A stretch of 64,000 bases of DNA from Photorhabdus khanii NC19 (GTDB taxonomy: Bacteria; Pseudomonadota; Gammaproteobacteria; Enterobacterales; Enterobacteriaceae). Both the position numbers and the translations under genes were made by a program. Location of the stretch: NCBI RefSeq assembly GCF_000517265.1, contig NZ_AYSJ01000014.1, positions 248,932 to 312,931 of the forward strand, read 5' to 3'. Below, in pieces: positions 1 through 9,957 of this stretch. How positions within the stretch are numbered: position 1 is the first letter of the stretch; every line of letters starts with the position of its first letter. The notes under the pieces were generated by a model. The model worked only from the letters and a program-made list of their open reading frames with translations. It ran no database searches and was not told the DNA's origin.

Positions 1-7
1 TAAGATT

Positions 8-505
8 ATGTCGGCCATAGAAGCTTTTAATAAATTGTCAGGGGAAACTGCCGGGGAAGGATATCTGGTTTTTACCCTGGGTGATGAAGAATATGGTATC
101 GAAATACTTAAAGTACAGGAGATACGTGGCTATGATCAGGTCACCCGTATTGCAAATACTCCTGTGTTCATTAAAGGGATAACCAATCTACGTGGTGTCA
201 TTGTTCCTATTATTGACCTGAGAATTAAGTTCGCTCAGGAAACTGTCACTTATAATGATAATACCGTGGTTATTGTTCTGAATCTGTTGAACCGGGTGGT
301 TGGTATCGTTGTTGATGGTGTTTCAGATGTTTTATCGCTCAAAGCTGAACAAATCTGTCCGGCTCCGGAATTTGCAGTGACATTGTCTACTGAATATCTG
401 ACGGGCTTGGGTTCACTTGATGATCGTATGCTGATTTTGGTGGATATTGAGAAGTTACTTAATAGTGAAGAGATGGCTCTGGTAGATTCAGTGGCTAAAA
501 ACTAG
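8..505 (+). CDS. cheW: Chemotaxis coupling protein CheW
   Basis: CheW is the cytoplasmic scaffold that couples chemoreceptors to the CheA kinase. The 165-residue product matches the usual length (167 in E. coli). It shows the two-lobed CheW fold signatures: a first strand with [12 protein letters not shown] near residue 20, the VQEIRGY segment near 40, and [13 protein letters not shown] near 60-75, the region that contacts the receptor and CheA P5 domain. The TAA at positions 1-3 may be the stop of an upstream cheA, but that gene is outside the window. It heads the receptor/che block and is followed by a hairpin terminator, so the receptors downstream need their own promoter. Confidence 0.97.
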   Translation: MSAIEAFNKLSGETAGEGYLVFTLGDEEYGIEILKVQEIRGYDQVTRIANTPVFIKGITNLRGVIVPIIDLRIKFAQETVTYNDNTVVIVLNLLNRVVGIVVDGVSDVLSLKAEQICPAPEFAVTLSTEYLTGLGSLDDRMLILVDIEKLLNSEEMALVDSVAKN

Positions 506-524
506 TTATAAAGAATAGTCATCG

Positions 525-564
525 AAAATAGCTGCCATGATTAATAGATGGCAGCTATTTTTTT
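525..564 (+). terminator. Rho-independent terminator after cheW
   Basis: AAAATAGCTGCCAT pairs with ATGGCAGCTATTTT across a short loop, and the 3' arm runs into a T-tract. It closes the upstream che operon transcript before the sigma-28 promoter of the receptor genes. Confidence 0.9.
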
Positions 565-623
565 GTCCATTACTTGCTGATCCCAACCAGAAAAAAATAT
601 TCAAATTTCTTTTATTTAACCAG

Positions 624-650
624 TAAAGTTTCTTTTAGCTATGCCGATAA
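624..650 (+). promoter_or_regulatory. Sigma-28 (FliA) promoter of the chemoreceptor/che operon
   Basis: TAAAGTTT at 624-631 and GCCGATAA at 643-650 are separated by 11 bases. This equals the enterobacterial FliA consensus TAAAGTTT-N11-GCCGATAA. The -10 element lies 36 bases before the receptor ATG. It should drive the receptors and probably cheR-cheB-cheY-cheZ as class 3 flagellar genes. Confidence 0.93.
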
Positions 651-686
651 CAGAGCCATGCTGATCTATTGTAAAAAAGGGAAAAC

Positions 687-2378
687 ATGTTTAACCGAAT
701 GAAAATAGTGACCGGGCTGATGGCGGTCATCATATTATTTGGTGCTCTGCAATTTATATCCGGGGGACTTTTCTTCCATGAGTTGAAAGGTAACAAAGAA
801 AACCTGGAAATACTGGATAAGATGCGTGAGCAGCAGACATTTTTGAATGACACCTGGGTTAATTTGCTACAGGCTCGTAACAATCTAAACCGTGCTGGCA
901 TTCGGTACATGATGAAGGATGAAGGCGTTGACAATTATTACACGATGGAACAGCTGCTGACTGATGCCAGAAGTAACTTGTCTATAGCAGAGCAGCGCTT
1001 TGAACAATATGAACAAACGGCGAAATTGCCTATTCATGAATCAGAAAGCCTCAATCGCCTTAAAAAATCCTATGATGTTTATATTGCAGCACTCCATGAA
1101 CTTATCGTCCTGATTGAACATGATCGGGCCGTGGAATTCTTTAATCAGCCAACCGGCAAATATCAGAGTGCTTTTGAGGAAGAATATAACTTCTATCTGA
1201 CTCAAAACGATCATCTTTACTCCGATGTTGTATTTGATGCGGGCATATCCTACAGAAATGCAGTGATTATGCTGGTTATTGTCATGCTAATTCTGGTTTC
1301 AGCCATGATTTTCAGCTGGGTTAGCATCAAGCATAGTTTGCTGAATCCATTAAATAAATTATTGGAGAATATTAAGGCGTTTTCTACGGGTGATTTGACA
1401 CAGAGAATTACTGTTTCAGGCAGAAATGAGATGAGTATGGTAGCTGTCGGCCTGAAACATATGCAGAAAGAATTTATCAATACTGTTAGTAGTGTCCGTC
1501 ACAGTAGTGAAAATATTTATAACGGAACCAGTGAAATTGCTGCCGGGAATAATGATCTTTCTTCACGCACTGAAGAACAGGTTGCCTCTTTGGAAGAAAC
1601 AGCCGCAAGTATGGAACAACTGACGGCAACGGTAAAACAGAATGCGGAAAATGCCCGTCAGGCAAGTCACCTGGCTGACAGCGCCTCTGAAATTGCCCGC
1701 CAGGGTGGGAAAGTCGTGGCGAATGTTGTGCAGACAATGCATGAAATTGCCGGCAGTTCTCAGAAGATTTCCGATATTACCAGTGTTATTGATGCTATTG
1801 CGTTCCAAACTAACATTCTGGCGCTTAATGCCGCGGTAGAAGCCGCACGTGCCGGTGAACATGGGCGTGGTTTTGCTGTTGTGGCAGGAGAAGTCCGTAA
1901 TCTTGCACAGCGTAGTGCTGAGGCAGCAAAAGAGATCAAAGCATTAATAGAAGATTCAGTCAGCCGCGCGGATACCGGTTCTGTCCTGGTTGAAAGCGCC
2001 GGTGAAACAATGAACGACATCGTGAGTTCAGTCACCCGTGTCACTGACATTATGGGTGAAATTGCATCCGCATCTGATGAACAAAGCAGAGGGATAACTC
2101 AGGTTGGCCTGGCTATCTCTGAAATGGATCGTGTAACACAGCAAAATGCTTCTTTAGTTGAACAATCAGCCGCGGCTGCGGCTGCACTGGAAGATCAAGC
2201 GGCTGGATTGAAGAAACTTGTTTCTCTGTTCCAGTTACCGAGTCTTGACGATAAGTCTCAACCAGAAACAAAAACTGAGCATTTACCTGCGGTTAAGACT
2301 CTTCCTACTAAATCGAATCTACCCGTGCTGAAGAAAGTCAGCAATGTGGAAGAACAATCTAATTGGGAAACATTTTAA
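687..2378 (+). CDS. Methyl-accepting chemotaxis protein, Tsr-like
   Basis: A 563-residue transmembrane chemoreceptor. TM1 is near residues 6-28, the periplasmic four-helix ligand domain near 30-190, TM2 near 192-215, then HAMP and the methylation/signalling hairpin. The hairpin tip ([19 protein letters not shown]) is intact. The ligand helix reads [17 protein letters not shown], which keeps the positions equivalent to Tsr R64, N68, R69 and R73, and FFNQPT keeps the Thr156 equivalent. Serine or a similar amino acid is therefore the likely ligand (inference). The protein ends in NWETF, the CheR/CheB docking pentapeptide of high-abundance receptors. A sigma-28 promoter lies directly upstream. 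The name tsr is not assigned because it stands in the tar/tap position. Confidence 0.93.
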   Translation: MFNRMKIVTGLMAVIILFGALQFISGGLFFHELKGNKENLEILDKMREQQTFLNDTWVNLLQARNNLNRAGIRYMMKDEGVDNYYTMEQLLTDARSNLSIAEQRFEQYEQTAKLPIHESESLNRLKKSYDVYIAALHELIVLIEHDRAVEFFNQPTGKYQSAFEEEYNFYLTQNDHLYSDVVFDAGISYRNAVIMLVIVMLILVSAMIFSWVSIKHSLLNPLNKLLENIKAFSTGDLTQRITVSGRNEMSMVAVGLKHMQKEFINTVSSVRHSSENIYNGTSEIAAGNNDLSSRTEEQVASLEETAASMEQLTATVKQNAENARQASHLADSASEIARQGGKVVANVVQTMHEIAGSSQKISDITSVIDAIAFQTNILALNAAVEAARAGEHGRGFAVVAGEVRNLAQRSAEAAKEIKALIEDSVSRADTGSVLVESAGETMNDIVSSVTRVTDIMGEIASASDEQSRGITQVGLAISEMDRVTQQNASLVEQSAAAAAALEDQAAGLKKLVSLFQLPSLDDKSQPETKTEHLPAVKTLPTKSNLPVLKKVSNVEEQSNWETF

Positions 2379-2395
2379 GACACTAAGTGATAACC

Positions 2396-2415
2396 ACGGC
2401 TGCATATGCAGCCGT
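2396..2415. repeat. 20-bp perfect palindrome between the two receptor genes
   Basis: ACGGCTGCATATGCAGCCGT is its own reverse complement. It sits 5 bases before the GAGGTGA ribosome binding site of the second receptor. As RNA it would form a strong stem beside that site, which could lower its translation or stabilise the upstream message (inference). No T-tract follows, so a terminator is unlikely. Confidence 0.75.
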
Positions 2416-2431
2416 TAACCGAGGTGATTAC

Positions 2432-4066
2432 ATGTTAGGCAGGCTTCGTATATCAACCAGTTTATATCTGTTATTGATGATGTTTTGTGTAATGCAGATA
2501 ATCTCAAGTGGTTTATCACTTGGGATTATTCACACAGACCAGACTTATATTGAGCGGATTGATCTGGGCACACAGAAGAGAGACACTTTAGGATTAAGTT
2601 GGGCGGCTTTGCTGCAATCGCGTAATACACTGAATAGAATCGCTGTAGGAAAAACGCTGCAACAATCTGAATCCCATATTGACAGCATGGTTGCTAATGT
2701 TAAGGAGACGCTGGATAAGGCTGAAATGTATTTTGCGGAGTTTATCGCGCTGCCTAAATTAAATGAAGAGGATGGCAGCAGCGTATTACTGGCATCCGTA
2801 GAAACCAGCTACAAGGAATATATTAATGCACTCAGGGAACTCTCTGCTTTCTTGGAGCAGGGGAATTATGATGCATTTTTAAACCAGCCAACAGAAAAGT
2901 ATCAGCAGCAACTGGAATCTGATTTCAACCAATATATGCAGTATATCGGAGAGGAAATTAAGACTGCTGTTCAAGATGGTCGCTTTTATTATCAAATTGC
3001 AACTGCCATGTTTGCCGGAGCGATCCTGATGGTACTGGTCGTTGCTTGGGCAGCCCATTGGTGGTTAAAAAGAAATCTGCTCAAACCATTCGCTAATATG
3101 CGCAATCACTTCCAGAATGTTGCAGAAGGAAAATTGAATAAAGAAGTTTCTGTTTTCACTCATGATGAAATCGGTGAAGTTTTTTCCAAATTGCGTGAAA
3201 TGCAGCGTTCACTGGTGAGTTCCATTACTTCGGTGAAAGAGAATACTAATCTGATGTATAGCGGTATTCAGGAAATTACTCAGGGTAACACTGATCTCTC
3301 TTCCCGCACTGAAGAGCAGGCGGCATCACTGGAAGAAACAGCCGCAAGTATGGAGCAATTGACGGCAACGGTAAAACAGAATGCGGAAAATGCCCGTCAG
3401 GCCAGTGAATTGGCAGTATCTGCCTCAAAAACAGCCTCTAAAGGCGGCGAGCTGACAACCAGCGTTGTGGAAACGATGGATGCAATTGCCAATAGCTCAC
3501 AGAAAATCAGTGCAATTATCAGCGTTATTGATGGCATTGCATTTCAGACTAACATTCTGGCGCTTAATGCGGCAGTAGAAGCTGCACGGGCAGGTGAGCA
3601 AGGCCGCGGTTTCTCTGTTGTTGCTGGTGAAGTCAGGGATCTCGCTCAACGAAGTGCCGAAGCGGCAAAAGAGATTAAAACATTAATTAGTGAATCCGTT
3701 CAGCGGGTGAGTCAAGGTTCTGAATTGGTCAGTGATGCAGGGAAGACCATGAATGAATTGGTCGCTTCGGTAAACCGGGTCACGGATCTGATGGCCGAAA
3801 TTGCTGCGGCATCTGATGAACAAAGTCGCGGTATTCATCAGGTGGCACAGGCAGTTACGCAGATGGATCAGGTTACTCAGCAGAACGCTGCATTGGTTGA
3901 GCAGTCAGCTGCGGCCGCTGCGGCACTTGAAGATCAGGCCGATATTCTGGTGAAAACAGTCGCACAGTTTGAATTACCGGATAATTCAGAGAATAAACTT
4001 GAGAATGAACTTTCACTTACGCTGAGATCTGCGGACAGCGAAGGGGCGGTCAGTCAGACTCGCTGA
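2432..4066 (+). CDS. Methyl-accepting chemotaxis protein without NWETF tail
   Basis: The second chemoreceptor, 544 residues from the ATG at 2432. This start is preferred over the longer frame from 2387 because GAGGTGA lies at 2421-2427 and TM1 then follows at once. Architecture is TM1, periplasmic helical domain, TM2 near residues 188-210, HAMP, and a signalling hairpin nearly identical to the first receptor. The ligand helix ([15 protein letters not shown]) keeps the Tsr R64/N68/R69 equivalents but lacks R73, so its ligand may differ. The C-terminus ends GAVSQTR with no pentapeptide, as in low-abundance receptors such as Tap. It probably relies on the first receptor for methylation in mixed arrays (inference). 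Confidence 0.92.
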   Translation: MLGRLRISTSLYLLLMMFCVMQIISSGLSLGIIHTDQTYIERIDLGTQKRDTLGLSWAALLQSRNTLNRIAVGKTLQQSESHIDSMVANVKETLDKAEMYFAEFIALPKLNEEDGSSVLLASVETSYKEYINALRELSAFLEQGNYDAFLNQPTEKYQQQLESDFNQYMQYIGEEIKTAVQDGRFYYQIATAMFAGAILMVLVVAWAAHWWLKRNLLKPFANMRNHFQNVAEGKLNKEVSVFTHDEIGEVFSKLREMQRSLVSSITSVKENTNLMYSGIQEITQGNTDLSSRTEEQAASLEETAASMEQLTATVKQNAENARQASELAVSASKTASKGGELTTSVVETMDAIANSSQKISAIISVIDGIAFQTNILALNAAVEAARAGEQGRGFSVVAGEVRDLAQRSAEAAKEIKTLISESVQRVSQGSELVSDAGKTMNELVASVNRVTDLMAEIAAASDEQSRGIHQVAQAVTQMDQVTQQNAALVEQSAAAAAALEDQADILVKTVAQFELPDNSENKLENELSLTLRSADSEGAVSQTR

Positions 4067-4072
4067 GGCCAG

Positions 4073-4960
4073 ATGAAATCAAATTTAATTGCTTCAGCGA
4101 CAAGTTTGTCGTCTTTGCCACTGAACCACATGATTCAGCGTTATACCCTATCAGATGCGCATTTTGAGCGCATCTGCCAGTTTATATATCAACGTGCTGG
4201 TATTGTGCTTGCCGCCCATAAACGGGAGATGGTCTATAACCGTTTAATTCGGCGTTTACGAGCGCTTGGAATGCGTGATTTTGGGCAATACCTGTTCATT
4301 CTTGAGAATGATACTAACAGTGAGGAGTGGCAGGAATTTATCAATGCGTTGACGACTAACCTGACGGCTTTTTTCAGGGAAGCGCATCATTTCCCTTTGT
4401 TAGCTAAACATGCAAGTAAGAAGAATGGTTCGTACCGGGTGTGGAGTGCGGCAGCATCCACAGGGGAAGAGCCGTATTCAATTGCTATGACGTTGAGTGA
4501 TGTATTGGAGCATCGTTTTCAGCGGGTAAAAATTATTGCCAGTGATATCGATACCAATGTACTGGAAAAAGCACGTAAAGGTGTTTATCGGCTGGATGAG
4601 TTGCGCCAACTGACAGATCAGCAGAGAAAACGTTACTTTTTTAAAGGTGTTGGATCTTATGAAGGTTACGCGCGTGTTCGGCCCCAACTTGCTGATATGG
4701 TGACATTTCAGCATTTAAACCTGTTAGACCCCAATTGGCCGCTTGAAGGTAAATTTGATGCCATCTTTTGCCGTAATGTAATGATTTATTTTGATAAAAA
4801 GACGCAGGAACGGATACTGCGCCATTTTGTTGCTTTGTTAAAACCTGATGGATTGCTTTTTGCCGGGCATTCCGAAAATGTCACTCAAATAAGCCGGGAA
4901 TTCTACTTGCAAGGACAGACTGTTTACGGTGTAGGCCGGGCAAGGAGAGGTCATGAATAA
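4073..4960 (+). CDS. cheR: Chemotaxis protein methyltransferase CheR
   Basis: CheR transfers methyl groups from S-adenosylmethionine to glutamates of chemoreceptors. The 295-residue product (286 in E. coli) has the helical N-terminal domain at about 20-90 and a Rossmann-like SAM domain from about 115. SAM-site motifs are [14 protein letters not shown] and a later NLLDP, and CRNVMIYFD is the conserved CheR motif. The ATG at 4073 follows the second receptor by 6 bases with a GAGG upstream. The 3' end overlaps cheB by 8 bases, which suggests coupled translation of the opposing methylase and esterase. Confidence 0.97.
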   Translation: MKSNLIASATSLSSLPLNHMIQRYTLSDAHFERICQFIYQRAGIVLAAHKREMVYNRLIRRLRALGMRDFGQYLFILENDTNSEEWQEFINALTTNLTAFFREAHHFPLLAKHASKKNGSYRVWSAAASTGEEPYSIAMTLSDVLEHRFQRVKIIASDIDTNVLEKARKGVYRLDELRQLTDQQRKRYFFKGVGSYEGYARVRPQLADMVTFQHLNLLDPNWPLEGKFDAIFCRNVMIYFDKKTQERILRHFVALLKPDGLLFAGHSENVTQISREFYLQGQTVYGVGRARRGHE

Positions 4961-6005
4961 GATAACTGTCCTTTGTGTCGATGATTCAGCGCTTATGCGC
5001 CAAATCATGCGGGAGATCATCAATAGCCACCCGGATATGGAGGTAGTGGCTTGCGCACCCGATCCACTGGTGGCACGAGATCTGATTAAAAAACATAATC
5101 CACAAGTACTCACGCTGGATGTTGAAATGCCACGTATGGATGGCATTGATTTTTTGGAAAAATTAATGCGCCTGCGGCCAATGCCTGTGGTGATGATTTC
5201 TTCTCTGACAGCCAAAGGTTCTGAAATCACATTAAGGGCATTGGAACTTGGTGCTGTTGATTTTGTCACCAAACCTCAATTAGGTATTCGTGAAGGAATG
5301 CTGGCTTACAGCGAGCTTATTGCGGAGAAAGTGCGGACAGCAGCACAGGCTAAATTATCTGTGCCAATAACCACACCGGCAAACTCTGCGCCTTTAAGTT
5401 TTAAGCCGCTGTTATCCAGCGAAAAACTGATTGCAGTAGGTGCTTCGACTGGCGGAACGGAAGCGATAAAGAATTTGTTGCAACCGTTGCCGGTAACCAG
5501 TCCGGCACTACTGATTACGCAACATATGCCCCCGGGTTTTACCCGTTCTTTTGCTGAACGACTGAATAAACTTAGCCAAATTACAGTAAAAGAGGCTGAA
5601 AATGGTGAACGGATTTTGCCAGGGCACGCATATATTGCCCCAGGTGATCGCCATATGGAACTGTGCCGTAATGGTGCTGATTATCAGGTTCTGATAACTG
5701 ATGCACCGGCGGTTAATCGCCATCGTCCGTCTGTGGATGTGTTGTTTCGGTCAGTGGCTAAATCTGCTGGAAGAAATGCTGTTGGTGTATTACTGACAGG
5801 AATGGGAAGTGACGGCGCGGCGGGTTTGCTGGAGATGAAGCAAGCCGGAGCATACACATTGGCACAAGATGAAGCGAGTTGCGTGGTGTTTGGTATGCCA
5901 AGAGCTGCAATACAAATGGGAGCTGTGGATGAAGTCATGGATATCCTCAAAATGAGCAAGAGAATGCTGGCAAAAATAAGCTCGGGGCAGGCTGTCCGTA
6001 TTTAA
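4953..6005 (+). CDS. cheB: Chemotaxis response regulator / protein-glutamate methylesterase CheB
   Basis: CheB removes receptor methyl groups and deamidates glutamines when phosphorylated by CheA. The 350 residues (349 in E. coli) contain an N-terminal receiver domain with acidic pocket VDDSA and phospho-acceptor Asp56 (LTLDVEMP), a linker near 135-150, and the esterase domain. Its catalytic Ser is in GASTGG, the His in QHMPPGF and the Asp in [15 protein letters not shown] ribosome binding site precedes the ATG, which overlaps the end of cheR. Confidence 0.98.
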   Translation: MNKITVLCVDDSALMRQIMREIINSHPDMEVVACAPDPLVARDLIKKHNPQVLTLDVEMPRMDGIDFLEKLMRLRPMPVVMISSLTAKGSEITLRALELGAVDFVTKPQLGIREGMLAYSELIAEKVRTAAQAKLSVPITTPANSAPLSFKPLLSSEKLIAVGASTGGTEAIKNLLQPLPVTSPALLITQHMPPGFTRSFAERLNKLSQITVKEAENGERILPGHAYIAPGDRHMELCRNGADYQVLITDAPAVNRHRPSVDVLFRSVAKSAGRNAVGVLLTGMGSDGAAGLLEMKQAGAYTLAQDEASCVVFGMPRAAIQMGAVDEVMDILKMSKRMLAKISSGQAVRI

Positions 6006-6075
6006 CGGCTGCCGGATAAATTTAATTTTTTTAAGCGGCTCTGTGCTGACTGGTAAATAATTTCAAGGAGTTTTT

Positions 6076-6465
6076 ATGGCGAATAAGGATCTTAAATTTT
6101 TGGTGGTTGATGATTTCTCAACCATGCGTCGCATTGTTCGTAACCTTTTGAAAGAGTTGGGCTTTAATAATGTAGAAGAAGCTCAGGATGGGACGGAAGC
6201 CCTGACTAAGATTCGCTCATCTCAATTTGACTTTATTATCTCTGACTGGAATATGCCTAATATGGATGGTTTGGAGTTGTTAAAAGTCATTCGTGAAGAT
6301 GCGCAATTGGCTAAGATACCCGTTTTGATGGTGACAGCGGAAGCGAAGAAAGAAAATATCATTGCTGCTGCGCAGGCCGGGGCAAGTGGTTATGTTGTTA
6401 AACCTTTTACCGCTGCTACTCTGGAAGAAAAGCTCAATAAAATATTTGAAAAACTGGGCCTCTAA
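6076..6465 (+). CDS. cheY: Chemotaxis response regulator CheY
   Basis: CheY carries the phosphoryl signal from CheA to FliM/FliN at the flagellar switch and promotes clockwise rotation. The 129 residues equal the E. coli length. Key residues are present: Asp12 and Asp13 for metal, Asp57 phospho-acceptor ([11 protein letters not shown]), the Thr of MVTAEA and the Lys of VVKPF. AAGGAG precedes the ATG. A gap of 70 bases separates it from cheB and 9 bases from cheZ. Confidence 0.99.
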   Translation: MANKDLKFLVVDDFSTMRRIVRNLLKELGFNNVEEAQDGTEALTKIRSSQFDFIISDWNMPNMDGLELLKVIREDAQLAKIPVLMVTAEAKKENIIAAAQAGASGYVVKPFTAATLEEKLNKIFEKLGL

Positions 6466-6474
6466 GGAGACATA

Positions 6475-7125
6475 ATGCGTGTAAATCCAATCATGCCAAG
6501 GGATGAGACCATTAGTGCCAGTGAAATTATCAGCCGTATCGGCCAGCTTACCCGTATGTTGCGTGATAGTTTACGTGAGCTGGGATTGGATCAAACGATC
6601 GCGCAGGCCGCTGAGGCAATACCCGATGCGAGAGAACGTTTGGACTATGTCGTGCAGATGACAGCGCAGGCCGCTGAAAGGGCGCTTAACTGTGTTGAGG
6701 CGGCGCAACCTCGTCAGAATGAGTTGGAATCATCGGCAATTTTACTGACTAAACGTTGGGATGAGTGGTTTGACAATCCGGTTGAATTGCCTGTGGCACG
6801 CTCATTGGTTACCGATACCCGGAATTACCTCAATACTGTACCTGAGCATACTGCTTTCACTAACGCTCAATTGCTGGAGATCATGATGGCACAAGACTTT
6901 CAGGATCTTACCGGTCAGGTTATCAAGCGGATGATGGATGTTATTCAGGAAATAGAAAAACAGTTAGTAATGGTATTGATGGAAAACATGCCGGCTGACC
7001 AGGTCGCGAAATCGAAAAAAGAGACTGACAGTCTGCTAAATGGTCCGCAGGTGAATCAAAATGGCGTGGGTGTTATCGCTAATCAGGCCCAGGTTGATGA
7101 TCTACTGGATAGCTTAGGTTTCTGA
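6475..7125 (+). CDS. cheZ: CheY-P phosphatase CheZ
   Basis: CheZ dephosphorylates CheY-P. The 216-residue protein (214 in E. coli) is mostly helical and includes the DLTGQ motif. Asp144 and Gln148 correspond to the Asp and catalytic Gln147 of E. coli CheZ. The C-terminal [10 protein letters not shown] is the CheY-binding helix after a flexible linker. AAGGAG precedes the ATG. It is the last gene of the che operon and is followed by a hairpin. Confidence 0.98.
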   Translation: MRVNPIMPRDETISASEIISRIGQLTRMLRDSLRELGLDQTIAQAAEAIPDARERLDYVVQMTAQAAERALNCVEAAQPRQNELESSAILLTKRWDEWFDNPVELPVARSLVTDTRNYLNTVPEHTAFTNAQLLEIMMAQDFQDLTGQVIKRMMDVIQEIEKQLVMVLMENMPADQVAKSKKETDSLLNGPQVNQNGVGVIANQAQVDDLLDSLGF

Positions 7126-7131
7126 AATAAA

Positions 7132-7154
7132 AGTGGCAGGATCAGCCTGCCACT
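7132..7154. terminator. Hairpin after cheZ
   Basis: AGTGGCAGG at 7132-7140 pairs exactly with CCTGCCACT at 7146-7154 around a 5-base loop. No run of T follows on either strand, so intrinsic termination is possible but weak. It could also be a 3' stabilising stem. It separates two convergent genes, cheZ (+) and the porin (-). Confidence 0.55.
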
Positions 7155-7237
7155 CAGGATTAATGGTTTCACGAAAAGTCCCTGATAGGCAAAAATATTG
7201 CTGCGGGTGATTTCCGGCAGAAATCAATTAACTTGCA

Positions 7238-8644
7238 TCAGAAAAGATATTTGAATCTGGCGCGTGCACCGTAGCGCTGGTCGTTATCACTGTTGGCGAT
7301 TTTATTGTTAGCATCTGCCTCCAGCATAGAGACATAGGCACCAAGATAGAGATTAAAATTCTGCATATCCATGATGTCAGGGATCAGATATGACATATGG
7401 ATGGTACGGATGTCGTATTTGCCTGGCTCATTGAAAGGATGGTTAATATATGCGGTGATATTGTCAGTGTTGAACTCTTTGATATTGTTGTGGGCATAGA
7501 TATAGCCCAGTTCAAAGCGATGCCACGTAACATTGATTCCGGCAGTGAAGTTCTGCTCGCCTGAGGCATCCAGATAGGCGGTGTTCAGGTTGGCGACAAT
7601 GCCATTATCTGGATTGGTCACCAGACCGTTCCAACTTAGCGTCATGCCGTAGCCATTGCGTTTGGATTGATCAATCCATTGCCCTTGGGCATTTTGGTAG
7701 CCGTAAGCGTTGTTGACCACATTACTCTCCATCGCTATTGCTGCACTGAACTGGTCTTTTTTCCAGGCTGCTACTGGGCGTAGATAAGCAACATTTTTAT
7801 TATTATTCAGTGTATGACCGTGGTAGGTCTTATCTTGGAATAGCGAAGTGCCATCCTTAAACAGTGTATTGAGTTCGAAATACCAATTGCCTGAGTATTT
7901 GCTCAGCATCAGGTTACCGCCGCTGTTACTGCGGCCCCGTCCTTCTTTCATCATGTAGATATAACCGAAACCATCAGCATACAAATCGTTGGCGGTATTG
8001 CCAGAATACTGAATAAAGGTGTCCTGATTGAGAGGGAACATATCGTAGGCTTCAAAACGCCCGATTTTGGCCTGCCAATTTTTCTCGTTGCCGAAGAAGA
8101 AAGCTGCATCGTCGAGATTCATTTTGCCGGTCACGTCTGCTAGTGGTTGCACACTGAAACCGGCGAAGTCGCCGTTCTGATTGCGACGGTAGCCGTCCAG
8201 CCCAATCAAGATGCGGCCATTAATATTCCAACGTTCTTTGTCGCCGGGCTTCCAGTTTTTGTTTTCATTGGTTTTCAGTGAAGTAAGCTGACCGCTTCGG
8301 CTGGCGCTGTCGAGATTGAATTCTACATCACCGTACAGTTTTAGATCGCCAAAGTTATTCAGCTTCAACTTGCTGGCTGGTGAAGCGTTATTTTCCAGCG
8401 AAGTCATGGGTTGTGCCACCTTTACGGTCTGCTGTGTGGTTTCGGTAGTGTGTTGTTCCAAACGTTGTGCGCGTTGCTCGGCGGTTATGGCACGTGCTTC
8501 GGCCTGGGCGGCGTGTTGTTCTGCCTGTTGTAACCGTTGCTCCAGTGCATCAAGGCGCGCTTCGATGCTGGTGGCGGGCGAGGCAAGGACGGAGGCTGAA
8601 AGGATTAATCCTGGTGTGACAATAAGATAGCGAAGGTTTTTCAT
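7238..8644 (-). CDS. Carbohydrate porin, LamB/ScrY/BglH family with N-terminal coiled coil
   Basis: An outer-membrane sugar-specific porin of 468 residues. A signal peptide (residues 1 to about 22, cut near VLASPA) is followed by a heptad-like coiled coil rich in Ala, Glu and Gln (about 27-70). The 18-stranded LamB barrel then starts near LKLYGDVEFNLDS and ends with a final strand RARFKYLF with the C-terminal Phe typical of outer-membrane proteins. The coiled-coil extension is known from ScrY and BglH and is absent from maltoporin LamB, so sucrose, beta-glucosides or another sugar is more likely than maltodextrin (inference). No transporter or sugar enzyme is adjacent. A ribosome binding site AAGGGT precedes the ATG. 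Confidence 0.85.
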   Translation of the reverse strand: MKNLRYLIVTPGLILSASVLASPATSIEARLDALEQRLQQAEQHAAQAEARAITAEQRAQRLEQHTTETTQQTVKVAQPMTSLENNASPASKLKLNNFGDLKLYGDVEFNLDSASRSGQLTSLKTNENKNWKPGDKERWNINGRILIGLDGYRRNQNGDFAGFSVQPLADVTGKMNLDDAAFFFGNEKNWQAKIGRFEAYDMFPLNQDTFIQYSGNTANDLYADGFGYIYMMKEGRGRSNSGGNLMLSKYSGNWYFELNTLFKDGTSLFQDKTYHGHTLNNNKNVAYLRPVAAWKKDQFSAAIAMESNVVNNAYGYQNAQGQWIDQSKRNGYGMTLSWNGLVTNPDNGIVANLNTAYLDASGEQNFTAGINVTWHRFELGYIYAHNNIKEFNTDNITAYINHPFNEPGKYDIRTIHMSYLIPDIMDMQNFNLYLGAYVSMLEADANNKIANSDNDQRYGARARFKYLF

Positions 8645-9957
8645 AGTACTCTACCCTTTGGGATATTAGTTATTATGCTTTATTACATCGTCAAACGGGT
8701 TTTCAGGCTAAAAGATAATTGAGTTAAGTTAGCGGGTGCCAATCAATGACTCATTAGCAAAAATCGCCTTAAACCCTCGCCCAGTGCGGGCGGAGAGATA
8801 AGGCGAAAATCCTAAAGGGCTTTAAGAGATTAATCAAGTGTATTTGGGGCGTGTTAAGATACATATCTGAAGTGGAAATAACCGCATGAATTAATCACGT
8901 TGTGGTTCTATTTTTTATAGAAAGAAGAGGGGTAAAGTAGGATGTATTTGGTTCTATTATTATAGCAATAACCTATAGCTGTCATAGATATAAATTTATT
9001 TAAATAAACCTCATGGAAATTATATTTTATCTTATTATTTTTTTAATTTAATATTTAAATGATTGATAGTATATTCAAATAGTTGCGAAATATGTTTTTA
9101 TATGTTGATATGCCATTCATTGAACTATGATATCAGTTGGGTAGGATATAATAAATCTAATTTAATCATGTGGTTGGATATATCGGCACCTTTTTGTGAT
9201 CACTCCCTCATTAAGACAGATTCTTTTATGATAAAACATAAGAGATAATAAGCTAAATTTTTGTAAAATATCACTATTAATACTGTGTAATTTTATCAAT
9301 TCAATTTAATGTATTATTCGATACAGCGAGGTCATTATTGACATTCATCACAGAATAGAATGAGTTTTGATGTGAGCATAAAGTCTTAAGTTCGATTGAT
9401 ATAATGGGTGTTATTATTTTGGAGCCATGCCTTGGTTAAATATAAGAATACCTAATGAATCGTTTGTCGGGAAAATCTGATCACTAAAATAATTTAGCAA
9501 AGTAATGAATAATTCGAGTATCTTAATCATTGCAGGATTCAAAGACATAGGTAAAAACCTGTTTTTTAATCGTAACGTAATCATGGAAATGCCGGTGTTT
9601 ATTGGCTCCGTTCTTAGCGAATGGCTATTGTTCAACGGTTGGAGTTTTTTAAATGGCGTCACATTGTGTTCAGGACAATGCTCAAAATTCGGGAAACACC
9701 GCGACAATCAAAGCTATTCATGGTCATGGAGATACTTTTGCCTACCACGTCAGGCGTATAAACGTTATTAAGAAATGTGACCGCATATCGCCATCTTTAT
9801 GTAATCCGTGTGGCGGGATTACCCGTGTTTACTTCTTTATCGGGATTGATAGTCTCTCAGGCAGTTACGGCAGGGGCTACCCCGAGTTTGCTTCTTTATC
9901 AGGCATTAGGCGCAATAACGACAACTACCACGTTAACTATTTGTGAGGAAAAAGAGA
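8645..9957. other. 1.3-kb AT-rich intergenic region between the porin and bkdA
   Basis: It holds the divergent promoters of the porin (-) and the bkd operon (+), and a hairpin at 8764-8806. From about 8940 to 9400 it is very AT-rich. Between 9414 and 9980 several short overlapping frames are open on both strands. None has a convincing ribosome binding site, recognisable domain or consistent coding pattern, so I call no gene. The length suggests a long bkdA leader or a decayed gene. Confidence 0.6.
8764..8806 (-). terminator. Leader hairpin upstream of the porin gene
   Basis: TCGCCTTA (8764-8771) pairs with TAAGGCGA (8799-8806), enclosing a GC-rich inner arm, CTCGCCC against GGGCGGAG. Read on the - strand, the direction of the porin, the stem is followed by TTTTT. 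It therefore looks like an intrinsic terminator or attenuator about 120 bases before the porin start. Confidence 0.5.

Noticed and set aside
9063..9248. 61-codon frame on the + strand in the porin-bkd gap
   Set aside because: AT-rich composition, no ribosome binding site, residue mix typical of random AT-rich DNA.
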